Below the pieces are notes generated by a model, which saw nothing but the letters and a program-made list of their open reading frames with translations, made no database searches and was not told the DNA's origin. Shown here one piece after another: positions 33,237 to 41,916 of a DNA stretch of 64,000 nt. The first letter of the stretch is position 1; the number at the start of each line of letters is the position of its first letter. The stretch is from Ollibium composti (GTDB lineage: Bacteria > Pseudomonadota > Alphaproteobacteria > Rhizobiales > Rhizobiaceae), in contig NZ_SSNY01000014.1 in the NCBI RefSeq assembly GCF_004801285.1, positions 1 through 64,000 on the forward strand, written 5' to 3'. The position numbers and the translations under genes were made by a program.

Positions 33237-35534
33237 ATGAGCGCGCAGCCCGATCTTGCAGCAGCCGAAACACACGACGAGCCCGGTGAAACCGCGTCGC
33301 CCGTGCCGAGGCGCATGCGCATCCAGGCGCCGCCGCTGCAGCCGGACCTGCCGCCTGTCACGCGCGGGAACGGCCTCACCTTCCTGGTGTTCGCGGCAAC
33401 GATAGCGCTCGCGGCCTTCTCCTGGCTGACCGGCGCCGCGCCCTTCATCCCCGCCTGCCTGGTGGTCATCGGCGTGGCCGGGCTTCTGGTGCATCTGCGC
33501 AGCGGCCGGGCAGCCAGGCGCGCGGCCTTCGCCTTCGACGACAGCGCCGCGCGCACGCGCGCCGAGATCGAGACGCTCGCCGACCGCATGTGGGAGATGC
33601 AGGAAAGCGAGGAACGCGCGCAAGGACTGATCGACGCGCTGGGCGACCTCGTCGTTCACCGCGACCGCAGCGGGCGCATCGTCTACGCCAACAAGGTGTT
33701 CGCCGATCTCGTCCGCATGGACCCGCGCGAACTGGACGGCCGCACGCTGGCCGAGATCGGCATCGACGTCGGCCTGATGCCGGACGCAGCCTTCGCCGAG
33801 CGCGACTGCCTCAGCTCCACCGACGTGATGATTTCGACGCCGGACGGCCAGCGCTGGTTCTCCTGGATCGAACTGTCGGTGCGCGAAAAGGACAGCGGCG
33901 CCGTCTCGCACCGGGCGATCGCCCGCGACATCACCGCCCGCAAGCGCGCCGAAACCTCGCTCATCGGCGCGCGCGAGCGTGCCGAATACGCCAACCAGGC
34001 CAAGTCGCGCTTCCTCGCCACCGTCAGCCACGAGATCCGCACGCCGATGAACGGCATCATGGGCATGGCCAAGCTTCTCGCCGACACCCAGCTGACGCCC
34101 GAGCAGCGCACCTATGTCGGCGCCGTCTCCACCTCGGCCAGCGCGCTTCTGGCGTTGATCGAGGACCTGCTCGACTATTCCAAGATCGAGGCCGGCCGCT
34201 TCGATCCCGAGCCGCAGCCGATGGCGCCGCGCGAGATCGCCGACAACGTGGTCGAACTGCTCGCCGCCCGTGCCTTCGGCAAGGGCATCGGCCTCGGTTG
34301 CCACGTCGCGCCGGACGTGCCGCAGCGCATCAGCGCCGATCCGGGGCGCGTGCGCCAGGTGCTGCTGAACCTGATCGGCAACGCCATCAAGTTCACCGGC
34401 GAAGGCGGCGTCCTGGTCTCGATTTCGCAGGTGCGCGACGTGGCGGGCGACCGCATCCGCTTCAGCGTCGCCGATACCGGCCCCGGCCTGGACGAGAAGG
34501 ACAGGGACCGCATCTTCGAGGAATTCGAGCAGGCCGACGGTACCTCGACGCGCGCCTTCGGCGGCGCCGGCCTCGGCCTCGCCATATCGAAGCGGCTGGC
34601 CGCCGCCATGGGCGGCAGCCTCTCGGTGACGAGCCGGCTCGGCGAAGGCTCCGAATTCGCCTTCGAGATTCCGGCCGTCGAGGCGAGCGGACCGCCGCCG
34701 GGCCGCGAAGGTATCCTGACGGGCCGCCATGTCGCCATCGTCTCCAGGAACCAGGTGGAAGCCGAAGCCATCGCGGCGACCATCCGCGACCACGGCGGCA
34801 GCGCCGTCATCGCCTCCAGCGCCGCCGTGGCGGCGCCGCTCGACGGCCATTGCGACATGCTCCTGGTGGACGCGGCGCTGGAAAAGAGCGACGGCCGCCT
34901 GCTCCAGCACCTGCGCGAGGCCGGCCTGACCAATTGCGAGGCCGCCATCTTCATCGCGCCGGCCGATCGCGGCATGCTGGGCGAATTTCGCGCCAGCGGC
35001 TACGCGACGTTCCTGGCGAGGCCGGTGCGCGGGGAAACGCTGTTGCGCGTGCTTCTGGCGAGCCAGGCCGCCGCCACGGCGCCGGACGCCCCTGCCGCCG
35101 ACACTCAAGGCACGGCGAACCTTTCCCGCAAGGGCCACCGGGCCTCGGGCCTGTCGGTGCTGATCGCCGAGGACAACGACATCAACGCCATGCTCGCCCG
35201 CGCCACGCTGCAGAAGGCGGGGCACCGGGTGGAAGTGGTGGGCAACGGCAAGGCGGCGGTGGAAGCCGTCATCGAGGCGGGGCACCGCCACCGCTACGAT
35301 GTCGTGCTGATGGACCTGCACATGCCGGTCATGGACGGGCTGGACGCCATCGCCGCCATCCGCCGCCATGAGGAGGAAGCCGGCGTCGCGCCGCTGCCGA
35401 TCATGGTCCTGTCGGCCGACAGCCAGGAAAAGACCCGGCACACGCTGCTTGCCCACGGCGCCAACGGCTTCGTGACCAAGCCGCTCGACCCGGAAGCGCT
35501 TGTGCTGGCCGTGCAGGAACACACCGCCGCCTGA
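33237..35534 (+). CDS. Hybrid sensor histidine kinase / response regulator
   Basis: The 765-residue inner-membrane kinase has two adjacent membrane helices (about 46-85), a PAS domain (about 125-240, LGDLVVHRDRSGRIVYANKVFADLV), HisKA with the phospho-His 265 (SHEIRTPMNGIMG), and HATPase_c (NLIGNAIKFT, DTGPGLDEKDRDRIF, GGAGLGLAISKRL). A degenerate receiver region (about 500-600) lacks a clear Asp. A C-terminal receiver has Asp 693 (VLMDLHMPVMDG) and the Lys in TKPLDPEAL. No partner regulator is adjacent, so the output is unknown. Its short periplasmic loop suggests cytoplasmic sensing by PAS. Confidence 0.92.
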   Translation: MSAQPDLAAAETHDEPGETASPVPRRMRIQAPPLQPDLPPVTRGNGLTFLVFAATIALAAFSWLTGAAPFIPACLVVIGVAGLLVHLRSGRAARRAAFAFDDSAARTRAEIETLADRMWEMQESEERAQGLIDALGDLVVHRDRSGRIVYANKVFADLVRMDPRELDGRTLAEIGIDVGLMPDAAFAERDCLSSTDVMISTPDGQRWFSWIELSVREKDSGAVSHRAIARDITARKRAETSLIGARERAEYANQAKSRFLATVSHEIRTPMNGIMGMAKLLADTQLTPEQRTYVGAVSTSASALLALIEDLLDYSKIEAGRFDPEPQPMAPREIADNVVELLAARAFGKGIGLGCHVAPDVPQRISADPGRVRQVLLNLIGNAIKFTGEGGVLVSISQVRDVAGDRIRFSVADTGPGLDEKDRDRIFEEFEQADGTSTRAFGGAGLGLAISKRLAAAMGGSLSVTSRLGEGSEFAFEIPAVEASGPPPGREGILTGRHVAIVSRNQVEAEAIAATIRDHGGSAVIASSAAVAAPLDGHCDMLLVDAALEKSDGRLLQHLREAGLTNCEAAIFIAPADRGMLGEFRASGYATFLARPVRGETLLRVLLASQAAATAPDAPAADTQGTANLSRKGHRASGLSVLIAEDNDINAMLARATLQKAGHRVEVVGNGKAAVEAVIEAGHRHRYDVVLMDLHMPVMDGLDAIAAIRRHEEEAGVAPLPIMVLSADSQEKTRHTLLAHGANGFVTKPLDPEALVLAVQEHTAA

Positions 35535-35691
35535 ACCGAAGCCAGTCTTGGACCGGCGGTTTTCCCGCTTCGAATCGGTGCTCCTTTCACCGCGCCATTG
35601 CCCATCGGAAGCGAACACGGTACTGTCACAATCCTGTTGCACCCCCATCGTATCCCCGCGCCAGGAGGGATGGCTCGAAGGAGACTCGCTC

Positions 35692-36579
35692 GTGCACACA
35701 GCGATGCCGCAAGGTGATTCGCAACCCAATTCCGGCACCGCCAGGCTTGCCGAGCTGAAGATGGAGGGCATCGCTTCGGGCGCCCTGCTCGGCCGTATCG
35801 GCAATCTCGAAGTGCGCCTTGCGCGCAACGAGGCCGAGGTGGCCGCCGCCCAGGAAGTGCGCTACCGCGTCTTCTATGACGAGATGGGCGCCCACAAGGG
35901 CGCCTTGCAGGCGCTGGACCGCCGCGACGCCGACCGCTTCGATCCCGTCTGCGACCACCTGCTCGTGCTGGATTCCAGCATTTCCGGCCCAGAACATCGC
36001 CGTATCGTCGGCACCTACCGGCTGTTGCGTCAGGAAGCGGCGGTCGCCGCCGGCGGTTTCTATTCGCAGGACGAGTTCGACCTGCCCGGCCTCGTCTCCC
36101 GCCATCCCGGCGAGCGGTTCCTGGAACTCGGCCGCTCCTGCGTGCTGCCCGAATACCGCTCCAAACGCACCATCGAAGTGCTGTGGCAAGGCATCTGGGC
36201 CTACACCAACCATCACCGCATCGGCGTCATGACCGGCTGCGCCTCCTTCCCCGGTGTCGACCCGGCCGCGCACGCCGAATCGCTGAGCTATCTCGCCCAC
36301 CATTGCCGCGCCGGCGCCGACTGGGACATCCGCGCCGTTCCCGGCCGTTATCAGGCGATGGACCTGATGCCGGCCGAGGCCATCAACGCCAAGAGTGCCA
36401 TCGCCGGCATGCCGCCGCTGGTGAAAGGCTATCTCAGGCTCGGCGCGCGCATCGGCGACGGCTGCGTCATCGACCACGATTTCCGCACCGTGGACGTCTT
36501 CATCATCCTGCCGGTCAGCGAGATCTCCTCGCGCTACGTCAATTACTACGGCGCGGAAGCCCAGCGCTTCTCCACCTGA
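35692..36579 (+). CDS. olsB: L-ornithine N-acyltransferase OlsB
   Basis: The 295-residue GNAT-fold acyltransferase matches OlsB, which adds a 3-hydroxy fatty acid to ornithine as the first step in ornithine lipid synthesis. Diagnostic parts are VRLARNEAEVAAAQEVRYRVFYDEMGA, the FLELGRSCVLPEYRSKRTIEVLWQGIW segment and a C-terminal KGYLRLGARIGDGCVIDHDF. The length equals that of rhizobial OlsB. The GTG at 35692 has AAGGAGA upstream; an ATG four codons later is possible. OlsA is not adjacent, as is usual. Confidence 0.85.
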   Translation: MHTAMPQGDSQPNSGTARLAELKMEGIASGALLGRIGNLEVRLARNEAEVAAAQEVRYRVFYDEMGAHKGALQALDRRDADRFDPVCDHLLVLDSSISGPEHRRIVGTYRLLRQEAAVAAGGFYSQDEFDLPGLVSRHPGERFLELGRSCVLPEYRSKRTIEVLWQGIWAYTNHHRIGVMTGCASFPGVDPAAHAESLSYLAHHCRAGADWDIRAVPGRYQAMDLMPAEAINAKSAIAGMPPLVKGYLRLGARIGDGCVIDHDFRTVDVFIILPVSEISSRYVNYYGAEAQRFST

Positions 36580-36582
36580 CCG

Positions 36583-36927
36583 GTGAGCGACGGCGACCTG
36601 TCCCAAACGTTCGAGCGGCTGAAACGGGCCGCCGAATGCCTTCCGGGCGTCGTCGAAGGCACGTCCTACGGCACGCCGGCGCTCAAGGTCGGCAAAAAGA
36701 TGCTGGCCCGTGTCAAGGATGCCGACACCGTCGCCATCCCCTGCCCGCTCGACGAGAAGGAAATGCTGCTTTCAGCAGCGGACGATATCTATTTCGAGAC
36801 CGACCACTACAAGGGCTGGCCCACTGTGCTGATCCGCATGGCCGCCGTTTCCGATGAGGAACTGCGCCACCGGATCGAACGCTGCTGGCTGGCGCAGGCA
36901 CCGAAGGCTCTCGTCAAGGCCAGGTAA
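36583..36927 (+). CDS. MmcQ/YjbR-family protein
   Basis: The 114-residue protein belongs to the MmcQ/YjbR family: LPGVVEGTSYGTPALKVGKKMLARV, then ETDHYKGWPTVLIRM and a C-terminal ERCWLAQAPKALVK. The fold is double-stranded and possibly DNA-binding, but the function is unknown. It uses a GTG start only 3 bp after the olsB stop, so expression is probably coupled. It is convergent with the TRIC-channel gene. Confidence 0.85.
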   Translation: MSDGDLSQTFERLKRAAECLPGVVEGTSYGTPALKVGKKMLARVKDADTVAIPCPLDEKEMLLSAADDIYFETDHYKGWPTVLIRMAAVSDEELRHRIERCWLAQAPKALVKAR

Positions 36928-36952
36928 GTCCGCGCCGTGTAAAGGTGGATGC

Positions 36953-37585
36953 TTACGGAATGTCTTCGGGCTTACGCCCCGGCCGGCTCTTGTAGGCCGG
37001 AAACGACCAGCCGAAACGCAGTGCCCCGCCGCGCACGATAAAGGCGGCGGCAAAACCGATCAGCGCCGAAACCGGTGCCGGCAGGCCCGCCAGGTCGCCG
37101 AGCGTATAAAGCGCCGCCCCGGCGAGGGCTGCCGAGACGTAGATTTCGGGCTTCAGCAACACCGACGGCTCGCCGGCCAGCATGTCGCGCAATATGCCGC
37201 CGAAGGTGGCCGTCAGCATGCCCATCACCACGGCGATGATGGGTGAGCCCGTGATGGCGAGCCCCTTGGCCGCGCCCATCACCGAAAAGGCGGCGATGCC
37301 CACCGCATCCAGCCACAGGAGCAGCTTGTAACGGGATTCCACCCGGTGCGCGCCGAAGAAGACCACCACCGCGACGACCGCGCAGATCGGAACATAGGCC
37401 CGGTTGGATACCCAGAACACCGGCACGCCAAGAATCACGTCGCGCAGCGTGCCGCCGCCGATTCCGGTGACGGCGGCCAGGAACAGGAAGCCGATGATGT
37501 CGAGTTGCTTGCGCGAGGCGGCAAGGGCGCCCGTAGCCGCGAAAACGGCGACGCCGGCATAGTCGAGGAGAGTGACGAGGGGCAT
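36953..37585 (-). CDS. TRIC-type cation channel (YicG/UPF0126 family)
   Basis: The 210-residue inner-membrane protein has about seven hydrophobic helices in two repeats, each with a glycine-rich turn and LRD (GIGGGTLRDVILGVPVFW and FGGILRDMLAGEPSVLL). Prokaryotic TRIC channels form trimers and conduct monovalent cations. The start at 37585 has GAGGTCC upstream. Immediately beyond that is an array of nearly twelve 8-bp repeats (37601-37694), so changes in repeat number would move the promoter relative to the gene. Confidence 0.9.
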   Translation of the reverse strand: MPLVTLLDYAGVAVFAATGALAASRKQLDIIGFLFLAAVTGIGGGTLRDVILGVPVFWVSNRAYVPICAVVAVVVFFGAHRVESRYKLLLWLDAVGIAAFSVMGAAKGLAITGSPIIAVVMGMLTATFGGILRDMLAGEPSVLLKPEIYVSAALAGAALYTLGDLAGLPAPVSALIGFAAAFIVRGGALRFGWSFPAYKSRPGRKPEDIP

Positions 37586-37600
37586 CGGACCTCGGCCAGG

Positions 37601-37694
37601 CAGTAGGGCAGTAGGGCAGTAGGGCAGTAGGGCAGTAGGGCAGTAGGGCAGTAGGGCAGTAGGGCAGTAGGGCAGTAGGGCAGTAGGGCAGTAG
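37601..37694. repeat. Tandem repeat (CAGTAGGG), 11.75 perfect copies
   Basis: Eleven exact copies of the octamer CAGTAGGG are followed by CAGTAG. It lies 16 bp upstream of the TRIC start codon. The reverse complement of the unit (CCCTACTG) differs by one base from the unit of the array at 37769, so the two arrays are in inverted orientation. Confidence 0.97.
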
Positions 37695-37768
37695 AAACTG
37701 ATGCCAGCGCACAGGCTCGTGAAGACACAATGGCCTTCAGAGAAGGCAAAGGCGTCCGAAGCGACAGC

Positions 37769-37832
37769 CCTTACTGCCTTACTGCCTTACTGCCTTACTG
37801 CCTTACTGCCTTACTGCCCTATTCCCCTACTC
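37769..37832. repeat. Tandem repeat (CCTTACTG), 6 perfect copies plus degenerate ones
   Basis: Six exact CCTTACTG units (37769-37816) are followed by decayed CCCTATTC and CCCTACTC units that reach the grpE stop. Together with the 37601 array it could form a long imperfect stem across 74 bp of spacer. Confidence 0.95.
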
Positions 37833-37834
37833 CC

Positions 37835-38470
37835 TCACGCGTCCTTCTCGGCCTGTTCGTTGACCGGGCCGGGCTCGGCCGGCGCTTCGCTCGGAGCCTG
37901 CTTCGGACCGCCCTTGGAAACCCCGACCATGGCGGGCCTCAGCACCCGTTCGCCGATCGAGTAGCCAGACTGCACCACCTGCACGACCGTATTGGCCGGC
38001 ACGTCGGCGTTGGGCACCTCGAACATCGCCTGGTGGAAATGGGGATCGAACTTCTCACCCAGCGGCTCGAGCTTCTTCACGCCGTGCCGCTCCAACGCCG
38101 ACAGCATGCCGCGCTCGGTGATCTCGACGCCGTCCACCAGCGCCTTGAAGCCGGCGTCGGCAGCCGCCTTGGCCTCGGCGGGGATGGCATCGATGGCGCG
38201 GCGCAGATTGTCCGACACGCCGAGCATGTCGCGCGCGAAATTGGCGATCGCATAGGCGCGCGCGTCCTGCACGTCGCGTGCCGTGCGGCGGCGCAGGTTC
38301 TCCATCTCCGCCGCTGCCCTCAGCGCGCGGTCCTTCAATTCCTCGTTCTCCTTCAGCAGCCGCACCAGCGCTTCGTAGTCGCCCTCGACGCTGCCTTCCG
38401 CGCGCTCGGCCGCAGCCTCGGCGGTCTCGTTTTCCTCGGGCGCGTGTTCGTCTTTTGCCTGGTCGCTCAT
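37835..38470 (-). CDS. grpE: Nucleotide exchange factor GrpE
   Basis: The 211-residue DnaK cochaperone has an acidic N-terminus, a long coiled-coil helix (about 35-100, YEALVRLLKENEELKDRALRAAAEMENLRRRT) and the C-terminal beta domain with the signature (NTVVQVVQSGYSIGERVLRPAMVGVS). The start at 38470 (MSDQAKDEHAP) is chosen; ATGs at 38482 and 38485 are in frame. hrcA, often upstream in alphaproteobacteria, is not adjacent. An RpoH-like promoter lies upstream, and tandem repeats touch the 3' end. Confidence 0.95.
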   Translation of the reverse strand: MSDQAKDEHAPEENETAEAAAERAEGSVEGDYEALVRLLKENEELKDRALRAAAEMENLRRRTARDVQDARAYAIANFARDMLGVSDNLRRAIDAIPAEAKAAADAGFKALVDGVEITERGMLSALERHGVKKLEPLGEKFDPHFHQAMFEVPNADVPANTVVQVVQSGYSIGERVLRPAMVGVSKGGPKQAPSEAPAEPGPVNEQAEKDA

Positions 38471-38510
38471 CGCGTTTTCCATCATCTCAACGGTTTGGAA
38501 GTTGCGCCCG

Positions 38511-38539
38511 ATATCGAGGTTCGGGCACCAAAAATCAAG
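38511..38539 (-). promoter_or_regulatory. Putative RpoH-type promoter of grpE
   Basis: On the minus strand, CTTGAT (38534-38539) is followed by a 17-base spacer and CGATAT (38511-38516). Spacing and -10 shape match the hsp20 promoter at 16846-16874. The leader to the chosen start would be about 35 bases. Confidence 0.5.
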
Positions 38540-38706
38540 AGGCGCGGGACAGTTGCCCCGGCTCATGGCCGCCCGAGCGCCTTCCTATGAATCGCTCGAA
38601 ATTAAGTCAAATTTTACCGTAACGGCCAATCGGGCTTGCGGCCATGGTGCAATGCGGGAACCATCACCGGTGCGGAGGAGTTTCGGAGCCGACCAAGGGA
38701 ATACAG

Positions 38707-38907
38707 ATGATGGCCCGCAATACCGCAAACCGGCAGGACAAGCTCGCAGCCGACATCCGCCGCCAGATCGGCGACCGGTCGCTGAACCGCTTTCTCGGCG
38801 CCATGCCCGCCTACAAGGTGGTGAACGACATTCCCCGCCACATGCAGGACCTGCTCGAGCAGCTTGAAGCCAGCGAACGCCGGCAGGCAGGCCGTTCCGG
38901 ATCCTGA
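38707..38907 (+). CDS. Small hypothetical protein
   Basis: The 66-residue, basic protein is not recognised. It starts MMARNTANRQDKLAADIRRQ and contains RFLGAMPAYKVVNDIPRHMQDLLEQLEASERRQ, which suggests two amphipathic helices with a short loop. There is no signal peptide or membrane segment. AAGGGA precedes the start, and codon composition looks like the neighbours. It is divergent from grpE and convergent with cysH. Confidence 0.6.
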   Translation: MMARNTANRQDKLAADIRRQIGDRSLNRFLGAMPAYKVVNDIPRHMQDLLEQLEASERRQAGRSGS

Positions 38908-38953
38908 GGACGGGACCAATCGAACGACAGGCCCGGAAAGAAACGCGGCGACG

Positions 38954-39718
38954 TTACAGCGCCGCGTCCGTCAGCGACGCTTCCAGCCCCGAAAGGTGGA
39001 TCCCGCATTCGGTCTTGGCTTGCCCTGCCCAGCGGCCGGCACGCGCGTCCTCGCCCGGCTGCACCGGCCGGGTGCAAGGAAAGCAGCCGATGGACAGATA
39101 GCCGTAGGCGACCAGCGGATTTTCCCGCAGCGCGTGCGTGCGCATGTAGTCGGCCTGATCGGCGGTCGTCCAGTGCGCCAGCGGGTTGATGCGGATGCGC
39201 CGTCCCACCGCTTCGAACACCGGCAGCGCTGCCCGCGTCGAGGCCTGGAAGCGCTTGCGACCGGTGAACCAGGCTCCAAAGGGCTCGACGCCGCGCGCCA
39301 TCGGCTCCACCTTGCGCACCGCGCAGCAGGCGTCGGTGTCTGTCTCGTGCAGTTTGCCGGTCGGGTCGATGCGGGCAAGTGCCGCCGCGTCGGGCGCAAC
39401 CACGCGCACATCGGTCAGGCCGAAATCGGCAACCAGCGCGTCGCGATAGGCGAGCGTCTCCTCGAAATGCTTGCCGGTGTCGAGGAAGACGATGGGCAGG
39501 TGCCGGTCGACGCCGGCGATCAGGTGAAGCAGGACGGCCGAATCCGCACCGAAGGACGACACCGCCGCGATCGTGCCGGTAAACAGGTCCATCGCCGCGC
39601 GCTCGATGACGGCCTGCGCCGGAAGATGGCCGTACAGCGCATCCAGACCGGCGGCATGGGCAGCGAGGTCGCTGCCCTCCTCTATTACCGCTTCAAGCGG
39701 CCTTGGCTTCGTCAACAT
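38954..39718 (-). CDS. cysH: Adenylyl-sulfate (APS/PAPS) reductase CysH
   Basis: The 254-residue enzyme reduces activated sulfate to sulfite. The PAPS-reductase fold shows VSSFGADSAVLLHLIAGVD (nucleotide loop) and VFLDTGKHFEETLAYRDAL. The CC (TDACCAVRK) and CxxC (GCFPCTR) pairs ligate a [4Fe-4S] cluster, which marks the plant/rhizobial type that prefers APS. A later Cys is in KTECGIHL. The start at 39718 overlaps the preceding sulfite-reductase-like gene by 26 bp, so they share a transcript with cysG. Confidence 0.93.
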   Translation of the reverse strand: MLTKPRPLEAVIEEGSDLAAHAAGLDALYGHLPAQAVIERAAMDLFTGTIAAVSSFGADSAVLLHLIAGVDRHLPIVFLDTGKHFEETLAYRDALVADFGLTDVRVVAPDAAALARIDPTGKLHETDTDACCAVRKVEPMARGVEPFGAWFTGRKRFQASTRAALPVFEAVGRRIRINPLAHWTTADQADYMRTHALRENPLVAYGYLSIGCFPCTRPVQPGEDARAGRWAGQAKTECGIHLSGLEASLTDAAL

Positions 39719-40388
39719 GGAACGGCTCCCTGGAAGGCTGCGGGGCGGGCTGGCGGCCGGTACCCATTGGGCGGACGGTTGCAAGACCGGCCGAGGCCAG
39801 GGCGGCATGCAAGGCCATGAGATCGGCTGGCACCACATACGGCAGGAACAGGGTCTGCTCGTAGCCGACCCGCACTTCGCCCGAGCCGTAACGTTCGGCA
39901 AGGTCCGCTACCACCTCAAGTTGCCCGGTCGAGATGGCGCCCGGCATGCCCCCGGCTGCAACGAGCGAAATCGTCACCGCCCCATCATCGCTGAGTTGGC
40001 GAGCAGAATTATTATCGGGAAGACCATCGTCAGAAACCTCGACCGCCTGCATCCGAACGGTTGCGAGATCGGTCAGGATGGCGGGAATATCGATCAGCGA
40101 CGGCCAGTGGAACTCGACGAACCCATGCGCGGTGAAGTGGCAATAGCCCTTGTCGTATCGGCGCGCGACATGGGCGAGCATGCGAAGCTGGCTGGCATCG
40201 AGTGCGCCTTCCGGCACGCCTATGCGCAGCCTATAGGAATGCAGTTCCAGCGAAACGCCGTTCGCCCGCCGAAGCGGCCGGAACTGCTCCTCCGTGATCT
40301 CACCTGCCAGCCGCCGCTCCACCTGGCCGGCGAACCGGGCGATACTGGCCTGGACCCGATCGCGGTCGAATGTCTCATGACGATCCAT
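39693..40388 (-). CDS. Shortened sulfite/nitrite reductase-like protein lacking the siroheme domains
   Basis: The 231-residue product aligns by eye with two separate parts of CysI: the first ferredoxin-like half-domain (about 1-125, RLAGEITEEQFRPLRRANGV and GYCHFTAHGFVEFHWPSL) and the second half-domain (about 145-210, PGAISTGQLEVVADLAERYGSGEVRVGYEQTLFLP). The siroheme/[4Fe-4S] domain between them and the C-terminal cysteine-containing domain are missing, so no cofactor ligands remain. Full CysI is about 550 residues. The reading frame is intact, and it sits exactly where cysI lies between cysG and cysH. It may be an in-frame deletion remnant or a repurposed protein. Confidence 0.8.
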   Translation of the reverse strand: MDRHETFDRDRVQASIARFAGQVERRLAGEITEEQFRPLRRANGVSLELHSYRLRIGVPEGALDASQLRMLAHVARRYDKGYCHFTAHGFVEFHWPSLIDIPAILTDLATVRMQAVEVSDDGLPDNNSARQLSDDGAVTISLVAAGGMPGAISTGQLEVVADLAERYGSGEVRVGYEQTLFLPYVVPADLMALHAALASAGLATVRPMGTGRQPAPQPSREPFHVDEAKAA

Positions 40389-40401
40389 CGGTTCGCCCTC
40401 C

Positions 40402-41916
40402 TCAGGCTCTCGGCTCGGCGCCGGCACGGACAGCTTCCGGCAACAGGCTCGCGGGGACGTTTCCGCGCCGCGCCGCCAGCGGCTCGGAGCGCTCGAAACG
40501 ACCACCGGCGACGGCATCGCCGATGACGGTCATGACCGGGCCGGTCAGGTCGGTTCGTCCTTCGAGCGAAGGCAGGTCGGCCAGCGTGCCGTGGAACCGG
40601 CGGCAGTGCGGCAGGCCGGCGTTCTCGGCCACGGCGACAGCCGTGTCCGGCGAAAGCCCGGCCGCGATCAGCCGCCCGGCGACATCGGCCGCCACCGAGC
40701 GCCCCATATAGACGGCGACGGTGGCGCCCGAAATGGCGAGCTTCGCCCAATCCGGTAGGCTGCCGCCCTTGAGGTCGTGGCCGGTGGTAAAAACCATCGA
40801 CGAGGTGACGCCGCGCAGCGTCAGCGGCAGTTCGAAATCGGCGGCGGCGGCAAAGGCGGCGGTGACGCCCGGCACCACCTCATAGGCGATGCCGGCTTCG
40901 CGCAGCGCCGCCATCTCCTCTCCGGCGCGGCCGAACACCAGCGGATCGCCGCTCTTCAGCCGCACGACGCGCTTGCCTTCGCGGCCGAGTGAGACCAGCA
41001 GGGCGTTGATCTCTCCTTGCGTCTTCGAATGGCAGCCCTTGCGCTTACCCACCGACAGGCGCTCGGCATCGCGCCGGCCCATAGCGACGACCGCCTCCGG
41101 CACCAGCGCGTCGTAGAGGATGACGTCGGCTTCCATCAAAAGACGCTGGGCGCGCAGGGTGAGCAGATCCTCCGCGCCCGGTCCGGCGCCGACCAGCGCG
41201 ACATGGCCGGCGGCGGACGCATCGGCGCCGAGCAGACCGATCGCGGCATCGCGTGCGCCGGCCATGTCGCCGGCAGCGGCGGCGCGCGCCGGCGCACCGG
41301 CGAAGAATTCGGCCCAGAAGCGGCGGCGACGATTGCCCCACGGCAGCAGCCGCTCGGCCGTCTCGCGCATGGACGCCGCGAGCGCCGCCAGCGGCCCGAG
41401 CGACGGCGAAAGCATGCGGTCGATGCGGGCGCGGATCATCTGGGCGAGCACCGGGCCTGCCCCTTCCGTGCCGATGGCCACGGCGACCGGCGCGCGGTTG
41501 ACCAGCGCCGGCGTGAAGAAGTCGCACAGTTCCGGCCGATCCACCGCGTTGACGGCGATGCCCAGCCGGCGTGCATCGGCCGAGACGCGGGCGTCCAGCG
41601 TTGCCTCGCCACTGGCGGCGAACACCATGACCGCGCCGACGAGGTGGTCCGGCGCATAGCCGGCCGCGACATGCTCCAGCCCGTGATCGGCGACGAAAGC
41701 GGCCAGAGCCGGCTCCGTTTCAGCCGCAACGATGCGCAGCGCGGCGCTCGACTGCGCCAGCAGCCGCGCCTTGGCCAGCGCTTCCTCGCCACCGCCAACG
41801 ATGACGACGAGACGACCTTCCACCCGCATGAAGACGGGGAAGGCGTTCAGTCTGCCGGATCGAGGATGCCCAGCTTGGCCGAGGTTGAATTGATGGTGCA
41901 TTGCAAAATTCCGCAT
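40402..41916 (-). CDS. cysG: Siroheme synthase CysG
   Basis: The 504-residue trifunctional enzyme makes siroheme from uroporphyrinogen III. The N-terminal NAD-dependent dehydrogenase/ferrochelatase part (about 25-215) has VVIVGGGEEALAKARLL and AVNAVDRPELCDFFTPALV. The C-terminal methyltransferase (about 240-490) has VALVGAGPGAEDLLTLRAQRLLMEADVILYD and RLKSGDPLVFGRAGEE. The start could instead be ATG 41901 (MHHQFNLGQ). It is first in the cysG-(short cysI)-cysH run. Confidence 0.92.
   Translation of the reverse strand: MRNFAMHHQFNLGQAGHPRSGRLNAFPVFMRVEGRLVVIVGGGEEALAKARLLAQSSAALRIVAAETEPALAAFVADHGLEHVAAGYAPDHLVGAVMVFAASGEATLDARVSADARRLGIAVNAVDRPELCDFFTPALVNRAPVAVAIGTEGAGPVLAQMIRARIDRMLSPSLGPLAALAASMRETAERLLPWGNRRRRFWAEFFAGAPARAAAAGDMAGARDAAIGLLGADASAAGHVALVGAGPGAEDLLTLRAQRLLMEADVILYDALVPEAVVAMGRRDAERLSVGKRKGCHSKTQGEINALLVSLGREGKRVVRLKSGDPLVFGRAGEEMAALREAGIAYEVVPGVTAAFAAAADFELPLTLRGVTSSMVFTTGHDLKGGSLPDWAKLAISGATVAVYMGRSVAADVAGRLIAAGLSPDTAVAVAENAGLPHCRRFHGTLADLPSLEGRTDLTGPVMTVIGDAVAGGRFERSEPLAARRGNVPASLLPEAVRAGAEPRA

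Noticed and set aside
33141..35828. Minus-strand open frame of 895 codons opposite the histidine kinase
   Set aside because: The plus-strand kinase has all catalytic motifs; the antisense frame has no recognisable domain.
37601..37832. Possible CRISPR-like array
   Set aside because: The units are 8 bp and perfectly contiguous with no spacers; this is a microsatellite-type tandem repeat.
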